Shown here piece by piece: positions 1-8,000 of a stretch of 46,751 bases of DNA; the first letter of the stretch is position 1; each line of letters starts with the position of its first letter. Under the pieces are notes generated by a model. It was not told where the DNA came from. It did not search any database and was given only the letters and a program-made list of their open reading frames with translations. Origin of the DNA: a virus; IMG/VR virus record IMGVR_UViG_3300025133_000194, positions 1 to 46,751 of that record; one strand, written 5' to 3'. Position numbers and translations under genes: made by a program.

Positions 1-1
1 T

Positions 2-250
2 CTTATGGTTGGAGTTAACGTGTCACAAGCAGATTCTACAGTTGATGTATCGTATGATCTACACGCTAGATATTATGTACGTAGCTATTTTATATATGCT
101 ACTACTGATGGACTTGATACTGAAACCTTAAAGCTAGGTGTTGGTAGAATGTTTGGGATACATAAAGGAATTTATGTTGATCCAAAGATCGTGTATGATA
201 CACAGAGTAAAACTACAAATCTAACTTTAGGTTTGGGGTTGTACTTCTAA
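2..250 (+). CDS. Outer-membrane beta-barrel protein, C-terminal part
   Basis: The reading frame is open to the left edge, so the N-terminus and any signal peptide lie outside the window; the first ATG at base 5 is probably internal. The visible 80 or so residues show at least four amphipathic beta-strands with alternating hydrophobic residues (for example LHARYYVRSYFIYA, KLGVGRM, GIYVDPKIVY, TNLTLGLGLYF), separated by short polar turns. The protein ends in Tyr-Phe, the terminal aromatic typical of barrel proteins inserted by the BAM machinery. This supports a small porin or OmpA-like barrel in the host outer membrane. It is followed 28 bp later by a small membrane protein on the same strand. 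In a phage such a barrel could alter the infected cell surface or block superinfection; that role is inference. Confidence 0.55.
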   Translation, partial: LMVGVNVSQADSTVDVSYDLHARYYVRSYFIYATTDGLDTETLKLGVGRMFGIHKGIYVDPKIVYDTQSKTTNLTLGLGLYF

Positions 251-278
251 ACAAATTATTAATTTAAAAAACATAAAA

Positions 279-503
279 ATGGAAAAAGTATTTAACGTAG
301 TAAACGAATTTTTTGGTAAAATGTCAACTTTATTTATGACACTATTGTCATTCGGAATAGTAGCTGAGATTTTATTTGGGAAAGCAGTATTAGGAATGTC
401 TGTAATTGATAACGTAACAGAATTAATTGCATCATTTGGAAATAACGGAGTGGTTGGATTAATCGCTCTAGTTATATTATACAACATACTGGATAAGAAA
501 TAG
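279..503 (+). CDS. Small two-helix membrane protein
   Basis: This 74-residue protein starts with an amphipathic segment and has two likely membrane helices, roughly residues 14-34 (MSTLFMTLLSFGIVAEILFG) and 52-70 (NNGVVGLIALVILYNIL), with a charged DKK tail. The start is preceded by an A-rich leader (taaaaaacataaaa) rather than a Shine-Dalgarno site, as usual in Bacteroidota. It lies between the barrel protein and the histone-like protein and is probably co-transcribed with them. Size and topology fit a class II holin, but it is far from the endolysin and on the opposite strand, so I leave the function open. Confidence 0.6.
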   Translation: MEKVFNVVNEFFGKMSTLFMTLLSFGIVAEILFGKAVLGMSVIDNVTELIASFGNNGVVGLIALVILYNILDKK

Positions 504-529
504 TATTAACAATTAAATTAAATTAAATT

Positions 530-724
530 ATGGAAAATGAAGTAACAAACCTGCTTAAAAACATGGCAGAACAATTTCACGAAGCAACGCACGATGCTGT
601 GAAATTTGAAGGTGGTAATAACTCTGCAGGAACGAGAGTTAGGAAAGCTATGCAGAACATTAAGAACTTAGCTCAACAAGTTAGGTTAGAAGTTCAATCA
701 CAAAAGAACTCTGTGACAGCATAG
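530..724 (+). CDS. Histone H1-like (Hc1-type) protein
   Basis: This 64-residue protein has the core seen in the bacterial Hc1/histone-H1-like family: a GNNSAGTRVRKAM segment at about residues 29-41 followed by a basic amphipathic helix (NIKNLAQQVR). Bacteroidota Hc1-like proteins carry nearly the same [KE]GN.[SA]AGTR.RK pattern. It lacks the long Lys/Ala-rich tail of chlamydial Hc1, leaving only the short helical domain. The expected role is nucleoid or DNA binding in the host cytoplasm; whether it condenses phage DNA or disturbs host chromatin is not shown by the sequence. The leader holds three tandem TTAAA units directly before the ATG. The gene ends about 20 bp before a strong terminator. 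Confidence 0.6.
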   Translation: MENEVTNLLKNMAEQFHEATHDAVKFEGGNNSAGTRVRKAMQNIKNLAQQVRLEVQSQKNSVTA

Positions 725-743
725 TGCTATACACTAAATTAAG

Positions 744-776
744 AAAGGGAGTAACGAAAGTTACCCCCTTTTTTTT
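744..776 (+). terminator. Rho-independent terminator of the left rightward operon
   Basis: A 12-bp stem (744-755 with 760-771) has one A/C mismatch and a GAAA tetraloop closed by C-G, and is followed by a T-run (769-776). It lies just after the Hc1-like gene and faces the end of the leftward late block, so it separates convergent transcription. Confidence 0.85.
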
Positions 777-791
777 ATGTATTTATTTAAA

Positions 792-878
792 TTATTCTTC
801 TTGTTGACCCACGATATACGCTATTGACCCAGCTAGCATTATGAAAACTAAGTAATATAAAAACAATTTACAAACCAT
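792..878 (-). CDS. 28-residue single-span membrane peptide downstream of the endolysin
   Basis: This short frame starts at an ATG that overlaps the endolysin stop codon in a TAATG arrangement (878) and ends at TAA (792-794). The product is a short N-terminus with Cys3 and Lys4, a hydrophobic run of about 20 residues (LFLYYLVFIMLAGSIAYIVG) and a polar QQEE tail. TAATG overlaps occur at four other junctions in this late block, which supports real translation by re-initiation. The position after the endolysin suggests a lysis accessory protein (pinholin or inner-membrane spanin-like), but there is no family match and such a short frame could be chance. Confidence 0.4.
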   Translation of the reverse strand: MVCKLFLYYLVFIMLAGSIAYIVGQQEE

Positions 879-1333
879 TAAATAACCATGTATTTAGTTT
901 TTCCTTTGTCTTTGTATGCTTTCAAGCATTTATTCCGATTGTCAATTTCATTGACGTAACTAATATGAATCCAATTAGGATTTTTATCATCTCCAAACTC
1001 CCAGATCATTTGATCGAAGTTTAGATTCTCTTTAACCCACCCGTACATCTCAGCGTTAGTCTTTTTGCATCTAGTATCATCTATGTCTATAGCTTGACCT
1101 TTACAGTGTTGAGATGATGTTGATCCACCAATAGCTTTATTTAAAGCTTTACCTCTGTAGAAGCTGTTAACTCTAATTGGTCCACCAACCCACTCTCTTA
1201 ATGGTTCAAACACTTGTTCAGCTAACTCCTTCATATTAGCCAGCTCAAATTGATTTGGAGTATTGTCTAATCCTCGGCGTATCGCCGTTATGCTATACAC
1301 TCCCTCTTTATCGCTTATGTGTTTGCTTATCAT
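878..1333 (-). CDS. M15-type peptidoglycan peptidase (endolysin)
   Basis: This 151-residue protein matches the M15_3 peptidase family used by many phages as an endolysin to cut peptide stems of peptidoglycan. The zinc-binding pattern is intact: SSQHCKGQAID gives His76 and Asp83, and WIHISY gives His123 as the third ligand. VNSFYRGKALN at about 55-65 corresponds to the conserved substrate-side segment (S.yR...lN). No signal peptide is evident, so release probably needs a holin. It follows the tail-fibre gene almost directly and overlaps the small membrane peptide downstream. The length is normal for a single-domain member with no cell-wall-binding domain. Confidence 0.9.
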   Translation of the reverse strand: MISKHISDKEGVYSITAIRRGLDNTPNQFELANMKELAEQVFEPLREWVGGPIRVNSFYRGKALNKAIGGSTSSQHCKGQAIDIDDTRCKKTNAEMYGWVKENLNFDQMIWEFGDDKNPNWIHISYVNEIDNRNKCLKAYKDKGKTKYMVI

Positions 1334-2818
1334 TTATACTATTGTTTTAATTGGAGTTGCTATTACTAGTGTTATAGTTGCCATGATTTGTTGGTTTGAT
1401 GTTTCACCAAATAAAGACGGTACAAGTATGTCCCCTGCCGCTAATGATTTAATAGTACCATCCATACGGTGTACCTTTTGTACTTTCTTTCTATTAGAGC
1501 CCTCAGTATGTCTTGATGAATCTGACTTGTGAATCAAAGTAGCTTCTGCAGCATCTGAACCACCCCAATCTACATTAGCTTCTGGAACATGCCATATTGC
1601 TACGCCAGTATCATAACCAGAGCCGGTATTTGTTTGTGTTGTTGTTGTTGCATAAAACCCTATTAATTTACAGGTTTCAGCAATTGGTATTTGTTGTTCT
1701 AAATGTGCAGACGCTATATCGCAGGTTTCATCTGTACCAGTTCCACCTTCTTCCGTAGCTACTAATCCAAAATCTGTAGCAGAATCTATACCACTGTCTT
1801 GAGTGAACGTCACATTAGAAATACCATTAGCATGAGGCATTATATAGTTAGTACCGTAACTACTAGTGCTTTTTGCTGAAAAAGTTATATATGACGTAGA
1901 ATACTTAGTGTTTATTCTATCCTCAATAGCAGCTGATGTCATTATGCTTGTGTCATTATCCGCAAATGGTTCTGAAGACGTTTGAACGCTAGACAAAAGC
2001 ACGTCATCAAGTTTTAAACCCGCATCAAGTCTAACGTTACCAGAATCAACCCAAAGAGCCCATTGATTTGCAAGGGTCATGTTTGTCCCGGCTACTGGTG
2101 GTCCTTGAATTTTAAGAGAAGCCGCATCTGTTGTCGTAACACTAGCGTTGGTAGCAGCCACAGTCATAGGCTCAATATTAACCGTTCTATATTCAGCAGA
2201 AGTTCCTGATGCTGAAGTAGTTGCATCTGTTATTGTTGAGCTATCTAAATGTAATAAACCCGCTTCACCAGCCCAATTTCTATCACCGTCTAAAATAACG
2301 ACATCAGAAAATGTTTTTACTCCAGAAAAAGTTTGGTTTGTCGTGAGATGCGCTGTATCAGCATCTAAATATGCTGAAGCAATGGCCGTTCCTTGCCACT
2401 TACCGGTTCCAATTGTACCAATACTCGTTATTTGAGTTTGAGAAGCTTCTACATTTAATGCTAAAGCGCCATCCCCAACTACTGAAAGCAAACCAACACC
2501 AGCTAAGGTAGCTCCCGTTACAGCCGCTGGAGTAGATCCACCAACGACAATACTTCCGGCTGTACTTAAGTCAACAGCAGATATAGCTGATGTTCCGTTT
2601 CCAAATAAAACACCATCAGTAGTTAATGATGTAGCGCCAGTACCTCCATTCGCGACGGGCAAGGTTCCCGTGGCCTCCGCAGCTTTTACTATTTTATTGT
2701 GTGAATCTAAACCTAGATTACCACCACTAGCTATTGTGCCGGTATCTATATCTTCTAAATAGACGTCGTTACGAAATCTAGATACTAAATCGTATATATG
2801 TTGGCCTATCCATTTCAT
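1334..2818 (-). CDS. Tail fibre protein with receptor-binding end
   Basis: This 494-residue protein is rich in Gly, Thr, Ala and Ser. It begins with a short conserved-looking anchor (MKWIGQHIYDLVSRFR) that I recall from other marine phage fibres. A shaft region follows with the fibre signature LPVANGGTGATSL near residues 53-65 and TNQTFSGVKTF near 160. The C-terminal 170 or so residues look like a compact beta-rich tip (LIGFYATTTTQTNTG, AIWHVPEANVDWGG) that would contact the host surface. It sits between a set of small beta-rich paralogues and the endolysin, at the distal end of the structural block where fibres commonly lie. No chaperone or intramolecular peptidase tail was recognised. Confidence 0.75.
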   Translation of the reverse strand: MKWIGQHIYDLVSRFRNDVYLEDIDTGTIASGGNLGLDSHNKIVKAAEATGTLPVANGGTGATSLTTDGVLFGNGTSAISAVDLSTAGSIVVGGSTPAAVTGATLAGVGLLSVVGDGALALNVEASQTQITSIGTIGTGKWQGTAIASAYLDADTAHLTTNQTFSGVKTFSDVVILDGDRNWAGEAGLLHLDSSTITDATTSASGTSAEYRTVNIEPMTVAATNASVTTTDAASLKIQGPPVAGTNMTLANQWALWVDSGNVRLDAGLKLDDVLLSSVQTSSEPFADNDTSIMTSAAIEDRINTKYSTSYITFSAKSTSSYGTNYIMPHANGISNVTFTQDSGIDSATDFGLVATEEGGTGTDETCDIASAHLEQQIPIAETCKLIGFYATTTTQTNTGSGYDTGVAIWHVPEANVDWGGSDAAEATLIHKSDSSRHTEGSNRKKVQKVHRMDGTIKSLAAGDILVPSLFGETSNQQIMATITLVIATPIKTIV

Positions 2819-2819
2819 A

Positions 2820-3146
2820 TTACGTACTTATCATTACGTCTACCGTGTCTGAAGAACCCACGGTAATATACAGCCCATAGAGCTCATCAAACCTAAACAT
2901 AGAAGGATCATCTAAAAACAAAGCTGTATCCAAAGGTATAGCTACTGTACTTAAAAAGTTATAAGTACTGGTAACCCCACTTTCAGGGTCGTCTTGTATA
3001 AATAGAGTTACAGTAGCGTCAGCTGTAGCGTGGACGTTTGTTAGCAATATAGATTTTATATTGTTTCTAGCGTCCGGAGCTATCAATTCAACCGTTACAC
3101 CCTGTGTAGCATCTCCACTTGGATCTATGTTGTAGAATCTAGACAT
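2820..3146 (-). CDS. Small beta-rich virion protein
   Basis: This 108-residue protein is predicted to be nearly all beta: alternating hydrophobic strands such as NIKSILLTNVHA, VTLFIQD and GLYITVG. Its length and strand pattern resemble the three paralogues just upstream (the segment ILLTN parallels their KVYLKN strand), but it lacks their GKLYGGDW motif, so it may be a distant relative or a separate small appendage or fibre-associated protein. It is tightly packed between the last paralogue and the fibre gene. The function is unknown; a virion surface role is inferred from context. Confidence 0.55.
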   Translation of the reverse strand: MSRFYNIDPSGDATQGVTVELIAPDARNNIKSILLTNVHATADATVTLFIQDDPESGVTSTYNFLSTVAIPLDTALFLDDPSMFRFDELYGLYITVGSSDTVDVMIST

Positions 3147-3149
3147 TTA

Positions 3150-3572
3150 CTATGCCTCTTCGTAGAACATTACGTATTCCAAAACTACAGTATCGTCCGT
3201 AGCTGGATTCGCAGTAATATCATCAGCGTCTATACAAGTAAGAGGCATTACTAACCAATCACCACCATAAAGCTTCCCAATAGGTTCTGCGTTAACACCA
3301 ATTGTAACCCCAACTGATTTATCTATAACACCTTTATATCCAATGTTTCTAATGTATATTTTTGAAGCTACACTATCTTTTGGTTCTACAAGCTCGTTAA
3401 CCATAGTAACCAAGTCTACCGCTCCAGTTGCTGATAGTTTTCTTATTTGAAAACCCGTTGTGCTGTCTATATCTATAAGTGTCCCAGCTTGAGTTAGCGT
3501 CATGCTCTCGCCAATCCCGCTAAACCCAGGGGCTATGTCTGAAGATATACTTATCGTTGCTGTTGTTGCCAT
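3150..3572 (-). CDS. Tandem paralogue C, beta-sandwich virion protein
   Basis: This 140-residue protein is one of three neighbouring paralogues. It shares with the other two the MATT start, a TLTQAG segment near residue 25, a K-[VIL]-Y-[IL]-[KR]-N strand (SKIYIRNIG) and the signature IGKLYGGDW followed by a hydrophobic strand (LVMPL). The C-terminal strand VLEYVMFYEE parallels LEYMLFTDE in copy A. The predicted fold is an all-beta sandwich without a signal peptide. I recognise no named family. The position beside fibre genes suggests a small trimeric appendage or decoration protein, and tandem copies may provide receptor diversity. Confidence 0.6.
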   Translation of the reverse strand: MATTATISISSDIAPGFSGIGESMTLTQAGTLIDIDSTTGFQIRKLSATGAVDLVTMVNELVEPKDSVASKIYIRNIGYKGVIDKSVGVTIGVNAEPIGKLYGGDWLVMPLTCIDADDITANPATDDTVVLEYVMFYEEA

Positions 3573-3597
3573 ATTTATTTATTATTTAAAGTTATTA

Positions 3598-4011
3598 TTA
3601 AGATGCAACTAAAGTTGTTCCCTCGTGAAACAAAGCGTAACATATTTTATTCGTACCTCCTGTTGCAGTAATCTCGATATCTGCATTAGCGTCGTGAAAA
3701 TCCGCTGGAATAAACATCCAGTCTCCACCATATAGTTTACCTATAGCTTGCGCGTCTAATACCACACTTACGTAATATGTCTCATCTGTAGAGTGATTCT
3801 TTATATAAAGTTTACTTGCCTTACTCGCCGTGGGAGTGTTACCAATAATGTCATACGCAGTTCCACTTGCTATATCTACATATCCATATTCCATTTGATC
3901 CAAACCATCAGCAGTAGTACCCGCTTTCATACACGTCGTAGACGCGCTCACGGACATATTTGTTGACATTAGATCACTTGTTAGCGTTACCGCTGCCGTT
4001 GTTGTTGCCAT
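3598..4011 (-). CDS. Tandem paralogue B, beta-sandwich virion protein
   Basis: This 137-residue protein is the middle copy of three tandem paralogues. It carries the shared landmarks MATTTA at the start, SKLYIKN near residue 65, and IGKLYGGDW followed by MFIP near residue 90. The remaining sequence has diverged strongly from copies A and C, especially in the loops, as expected for surface-exposed regions. It is followed by a 25-bp AT-rich leader for copy C; its own leader is a run of repeated TAAA units. The enzymatic function is unknown and none is suggested; a virion structural or host-contact role is inferred from context. Confidence 0.6.
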   Translation of the reverse strand: MATTTAAVTLTSDLMSTNMSVSASTTCMKAGTTADGLDQMEYGYVDIASGTAYDIIGNTPTASKASKLYIKNHSTDETYYVSVVLDAQAIGKLYGGDWMFIPADFHDANADIEITATGGTNKICYALFHEGTTLVAS

Positions 4012-4041
4012 AATTTATTTATTTATTTAGTTATTGTTGTT

Positions 4042-4449
4042 TTATTCGTCTGTAAATAACATGTACTCTAGAGTCATATCCGCAGCTTGTGGAGTTATAT
4101 CTATATCACAGTTTGTTCCAGTTGTATCTGCCGACCAAGGGAACAAAGCCCAATCACCAGCATATAATTTACCTACTACTGTGCCAGCTATTTGTATCTC
4201 AAAGTACTGAGCTGAGGTAGTGGACATATTTTTTAAATATACTTTGTGAGCCTTGTCGTCTGTGTAGTCCGCCCCAGCAAACAAAGTGTATTCAGTAGTA
4301 TTACCAGTTGTTTTTCTAGCTAGTCCAGTTGTACCGGTTAAACCAGTAGCGTTTCCCGCTTGTGTTAAAGTTGCTGTTGTTGATAACGCTAGTTCATCTG
4401 ATAATAAATCAGTACTACTTAATGTTATAGTTGCCGTTGTTGTTGCCAT
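4042..4449 (-). CDS. Tandem paralogue A, beta-sandwich virion protein
   Basis: This 135-residue protein is the first transcribed of three tandem paralogues. The landmarks are MATTTATITLSS, TLTQAG (about 27-32), KVYLKN (about 68-73), VVGKLYAGDW (about 91-100) and the final strand LEYMLFTDE. GKLY[AG]GDW is the strongest shared signature of the family and is probably structural. There is no transmembrane segment or catalytic motif. The gene directly follows two small membrane proteins, so it sits at the join between lysis-type genes and the fibre cluster. Confidence 0.6.
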   Translation of the reverse strand: MATTTATITLSSTDLLSDELALSTTATLTQAGNATGLTGTTGLARKTTGNTTEYTLFAGADYTDDKAHKVYLKNMSTTSAQYFEIQIAGTVVGKLYAGDWALFPWSADTTGTNCDIDITPQAADMTLEYMLFTDE

Positions 4450-4458
4450 GTTATTATT

Positions 4459-4677
4459 TTATTTGTGTTTACAACCCTCTAGTTTTGCTAGTTCTTTTTC
4501 AAGCTCTACTATACGGTCTTCGTTTTCGTTTATTATTTTAATCTTTTTCTCTAGTCTTCTATCTAGAATTACAATGTCTTCTCCTAATTGAGCTATTTGA
4601 CTATAAGCCATGCCCATAGTAAAGATAATACCTATTATCCAGATTATATTTCCGATATTAATTTTAAAATCTTTCAT
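4459..4677 (-). CDS. Small membrane-anchored coiled-coil protein
   Basis: This 72-residue protein has one N-terminal membrane helix (about residues 9-27, IIWIIGIIFTMGMAYS) followed by a charged heptad-like coiled coil (LEKKIKIINENEDRIVELEKELAKLE) and a single Cys near the end. Its start overlaps the stop of the upstream gene as TAATG, so the two are probably translationally coupled. Topology with an N-terminal anchor and a periplasmic coiled coil resembles inner-membrane spanins, which link to the outer membrane during lysis. No matching outer-membrane lipoprotein partner was seen, so this remains a suggestion. Confidence 0.55.
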   Translation of the reverse strand: MKDFKINIGNIIWIIGIIFTMGMAYSQIAQLGEDIVILDRRLEKKIKIINENEDRIVELEKELAKLEGCKHK

Positions 4678-4985
4678 TACCAGAATATTAGTTTAACGAT
4701 ATAACCTATAATAGCAGCATATAAACCCCAAAGAGCTCTTGTAACATTTGATTTCCACCTTTGCATCTGCTTAAACTCTTCGAGATTACCTAACCACATG
4801 GGCAGCTCAATATCTCGTTGATCTAAACGCTCAGTATTCTTATTAACCCTAACTACTAAACCCTCATCTGGGTCTAATAATTTAATCATTAGTTTATCTA
4901 ACTTGTCATTTATCTCCTTAACGTCCTCTCCCAAAGTTTCGATGTCTTTTTTCATTAATGCTATCTCTTGTGCAGTTGTTGCCAT
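4677..4985 (-). CDS. XhlA-like coiled-coil protein with C-terminal membrane helix
   Basis: This 102-residue protein begins with a coiled coil (roughly residues 4-35, heptads through IALMKKDIETLGEDVKEIND) and ends in a single membrane helix (about 84-101, ALWGLYAAIIGYIVKLIFW). The layout of an N-terminal coiled coil, basic linker and C-terminal helix is that of the XhlA/haemolysin-type holin-associated proteins. It is coupled by TAATG to the next small membrane protein. It follows the giant ejected-protein gene. A lysis or membrane role is likely from topology, but the family assignment is by resemblance only. Confidence 0.5.
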   Translation of the reverse strand: MATTAQEIALMKKDIETLGEDVKEINDKLDKLMIKLLDPDEGLVVRVNKNTERLDQRDIELPMWLGNLEEFKQMQRWKSNVTRALWGLYAAIIGYIVKLIFW

Positions 4986-5022
4986 ATCTCTTTATTATCA
5001 CTTATTTTTTGAATTGTTTACT

Positions 5023-8000
5023 TTAATAAACCTTTAAAGTACCACGTCCTTTAGTCTTTTTTTTATTACTAAACTTTTGTTTCTTCTTTTCCTTCTCAAC
5101 ATCTTCAACCCCAAGATTCCACTTACTCCAACCACTAAACATTAAAACTCGCTCTAACGCACCTTGTTGGTTGTTTAAAGATTCTCTAACATTCATTGTT
5201 TTGTTGTACAGTCTATTAAGAGGAACATTTGTTAACGCTTCTATGTAACTTGTATTAGCAGACCATTGTGGATTGTCTATATCAAAAGTTTCCATCTCAT
5301 CTATTGTTTTTCTATTGTAATTAAGAGTTCTCTCTGCATTAACTATTTTTCTAGCCTTAATACCAAGAGGAGGGGAGACGTTTAACGCTTCAACAAGAAC
5401 TGAAGCCTCATCACCATTCCAATCTTTAGCTCTTTCTTTGTGGTACGCAAAAGCCATGTTTTTTAATGTAGAAATTGCCGCGCCCCAAACACCAGCACCT
5501 CTCAATACAGAGTCAAGCGTCCCGTTTACAATCCTTTCTTTTTTAGCCAACATTCTTTTGTCATCTTCGTCATCATCAAACATAGCCATGAATAACGCTG
5601 ATTGTAAAGAGTAGAATATTACGTTTTGTATCGCAAAGTAGTAAGCTATTCTTGATAAATTAGACATATCACTTTGCATTTGTGTTGTGTTGCCTGGTGT
5701 TATTCTTCTATTTTTAATATCTAAAAATGCTTTTTTACCTAATCTATTAAATTGAGACGTAACGTTTTGGAAAGCTAATATAACCTTGCCAAGAGGTGAT
5801 GCTTGTTGTTGTGAAACCATATCAGGTCTTGCTGACTGCTGAGTAGCTTCCGCTAGTATTTCAAAATCAACAAAAGCCTTAGCTTCAGCTTCTTTTTTAC
5901 TCATACCTTCCTTTAGATAGGTATTAATTCTATTCCTCAAAAATGTTGCACCACCAGTGGCAATCGCTATATTATCCCCGATTTGCGTTGGTAAAAAACC
6001 TAGTTCTAATAATTTTTTTATTACTGCTTGAGCTGGATTTTTAGCTCCCTTAACTGAGGCTGCTAACTCAGCACCGTTAACATCTGTTTGTATGCCTTTA
6101 CGTCTTTGCCTCATAAAATCAGAGTTAAATATAGTCGCCCAATCAGCCCAATATTGTTTTTGATTAGCAAAAGCTTTAGCTGCTGCTATAATATTATTGT
6201 CAGCAAAGTTGATAAAATTAACTAGAGACATTTGCTGTAACACAGCAGATCTAACATTAAAGAACATTGTTGCAGCTACAGAACCGTTTAAGTAATTAAG
6301 CCACTGGTTTGTTTGTTTGTTTTGCCCACTAGGTCTGTTTTGACCAGTCTTAATCCTATATACCATATCTTTAATGGCACTAACAACATCAGCCCCATAA
6401 GCAGCTTCTATTTTATTTAAGTTCTCTTGTGAGAATATTGTGTCGACATTTTCATTGAACTCAGCAAAGAAATCCCCTCTACCAATTCTACCTGTAGCGT
6501 CGTCTAAATCCGTTCTTATATCTCCACCTTCCCAGCTTTCAGTAGGTGCAACATATTTTTCTTGCTTAGATATTACATTTAAAGTTTCAGCGTAAGCTTG
6601 TAACTCAGGATCACCCATAACTAAGTCAACTAAATTCTGTTGATCAGTTGGGGATAGTCCAGGGATTTTGTTACCGTGTTTGTTCCATAAATAAACTCTT
6701 ATAGCGTCTTGATACGTAAAATCACCATCTGGAGTTTTCTTAGTTAATTTCTTTTTAACGTTTTCAAATTGCTTGTTTAAAGCTTTATAATCGTTAGCTA
6801 TAGCTTGTTTAGCTGCGTTTAACTCTCTATAAGCTCTATTTAAAGGTCTAATTAAAGCTTTTTCAAAAAAGTCTCTATGAGCGTTACCCTCCTTACCTCT
6901 ACCCATAAAGTTATATAATAATCCAACAAAATCCTCGTGTGATGGTGGTATAAAGAATCTAAATTTACCCTTGCTCTCACCACGTTTTCTAGCTTTAATA
7001 GCTGAAAATCTTTTCTTAGATTCAATACCTGTTATGTTTTCTAATATATCATTGAAGTTTTGATCCATTGATTTGCTAAACTTAACTTTAGCTTGCTGAA
7101 CTTTGGATTTAACATCGAATTGGTCTAGCATGTTTTTAACAGCTTGTACATTTTGTAACGCATCATCAGCAAAATAAAAGTCATTAAAACCTTCACCAAC
7201 TTTATCAGCCATCCAAAGTGCTTTAGCTTCTGATGTAGAATTAGCTAATCCAGTAATATTTTTCAACGGTATATTTAAGCCGTTGGCTTTCAAGAACTCG
7301 TGTATATGCGGAGCAGATTCAGCAGGTCTAGCCGTTAACACAAACATATCTTTGTTACCAAACTTCTTTTGCAATTTCATTGCTTTCTCAAACAACGGGG
7401 CTTTTTGTCCCTCAACTACTTTATTAAATTCTGAAAAATCAAATGTTCCACCTTGTTCTAATATATCAGCTCCTTCGCTAGCAAACTCTTCAGCATCTAA
7501 TCGTCTGTTCTCGTAACCACTAACGAAGTCGTTCATTTTATCTGTAAGTTCGGTAGGCATTGCATCTTGTTGGCCTAATTTATCAGTATTAACCTCCATG
7601 AATCTATCACCAAACATAGTTTTAAAACCATCTTTATTACCTTGAACTGCTTCGTGGTTTTTTGTAACAATCTTATCTAATAAAGATCTTTCTTTTCTAG
7701 CTGCATTTCTTTCTAATGCCACTGGTAACGATGTCTCAACAAACATCATACTAACGTCATAACCTTTGTCTTTAAACTCGTTAACTAGTTTTTCCATAGA
7801 CTTAATAGAACCACCGGTACCGTCAACAACAACTCCATTAGCATTACCTTGGTACTTCATCATCTTTCTTTTAGCAATACCTCTAGCTTGATGTTGTAAA
7901 GAACCTAACTTACTTCTTTGTTCTTTAGTAAAATCATTCATGTTTGCTGGTAACCCAGAGTTTTTCTTTAGCCATTCTAAAGATATATCAGAGTTAACAA

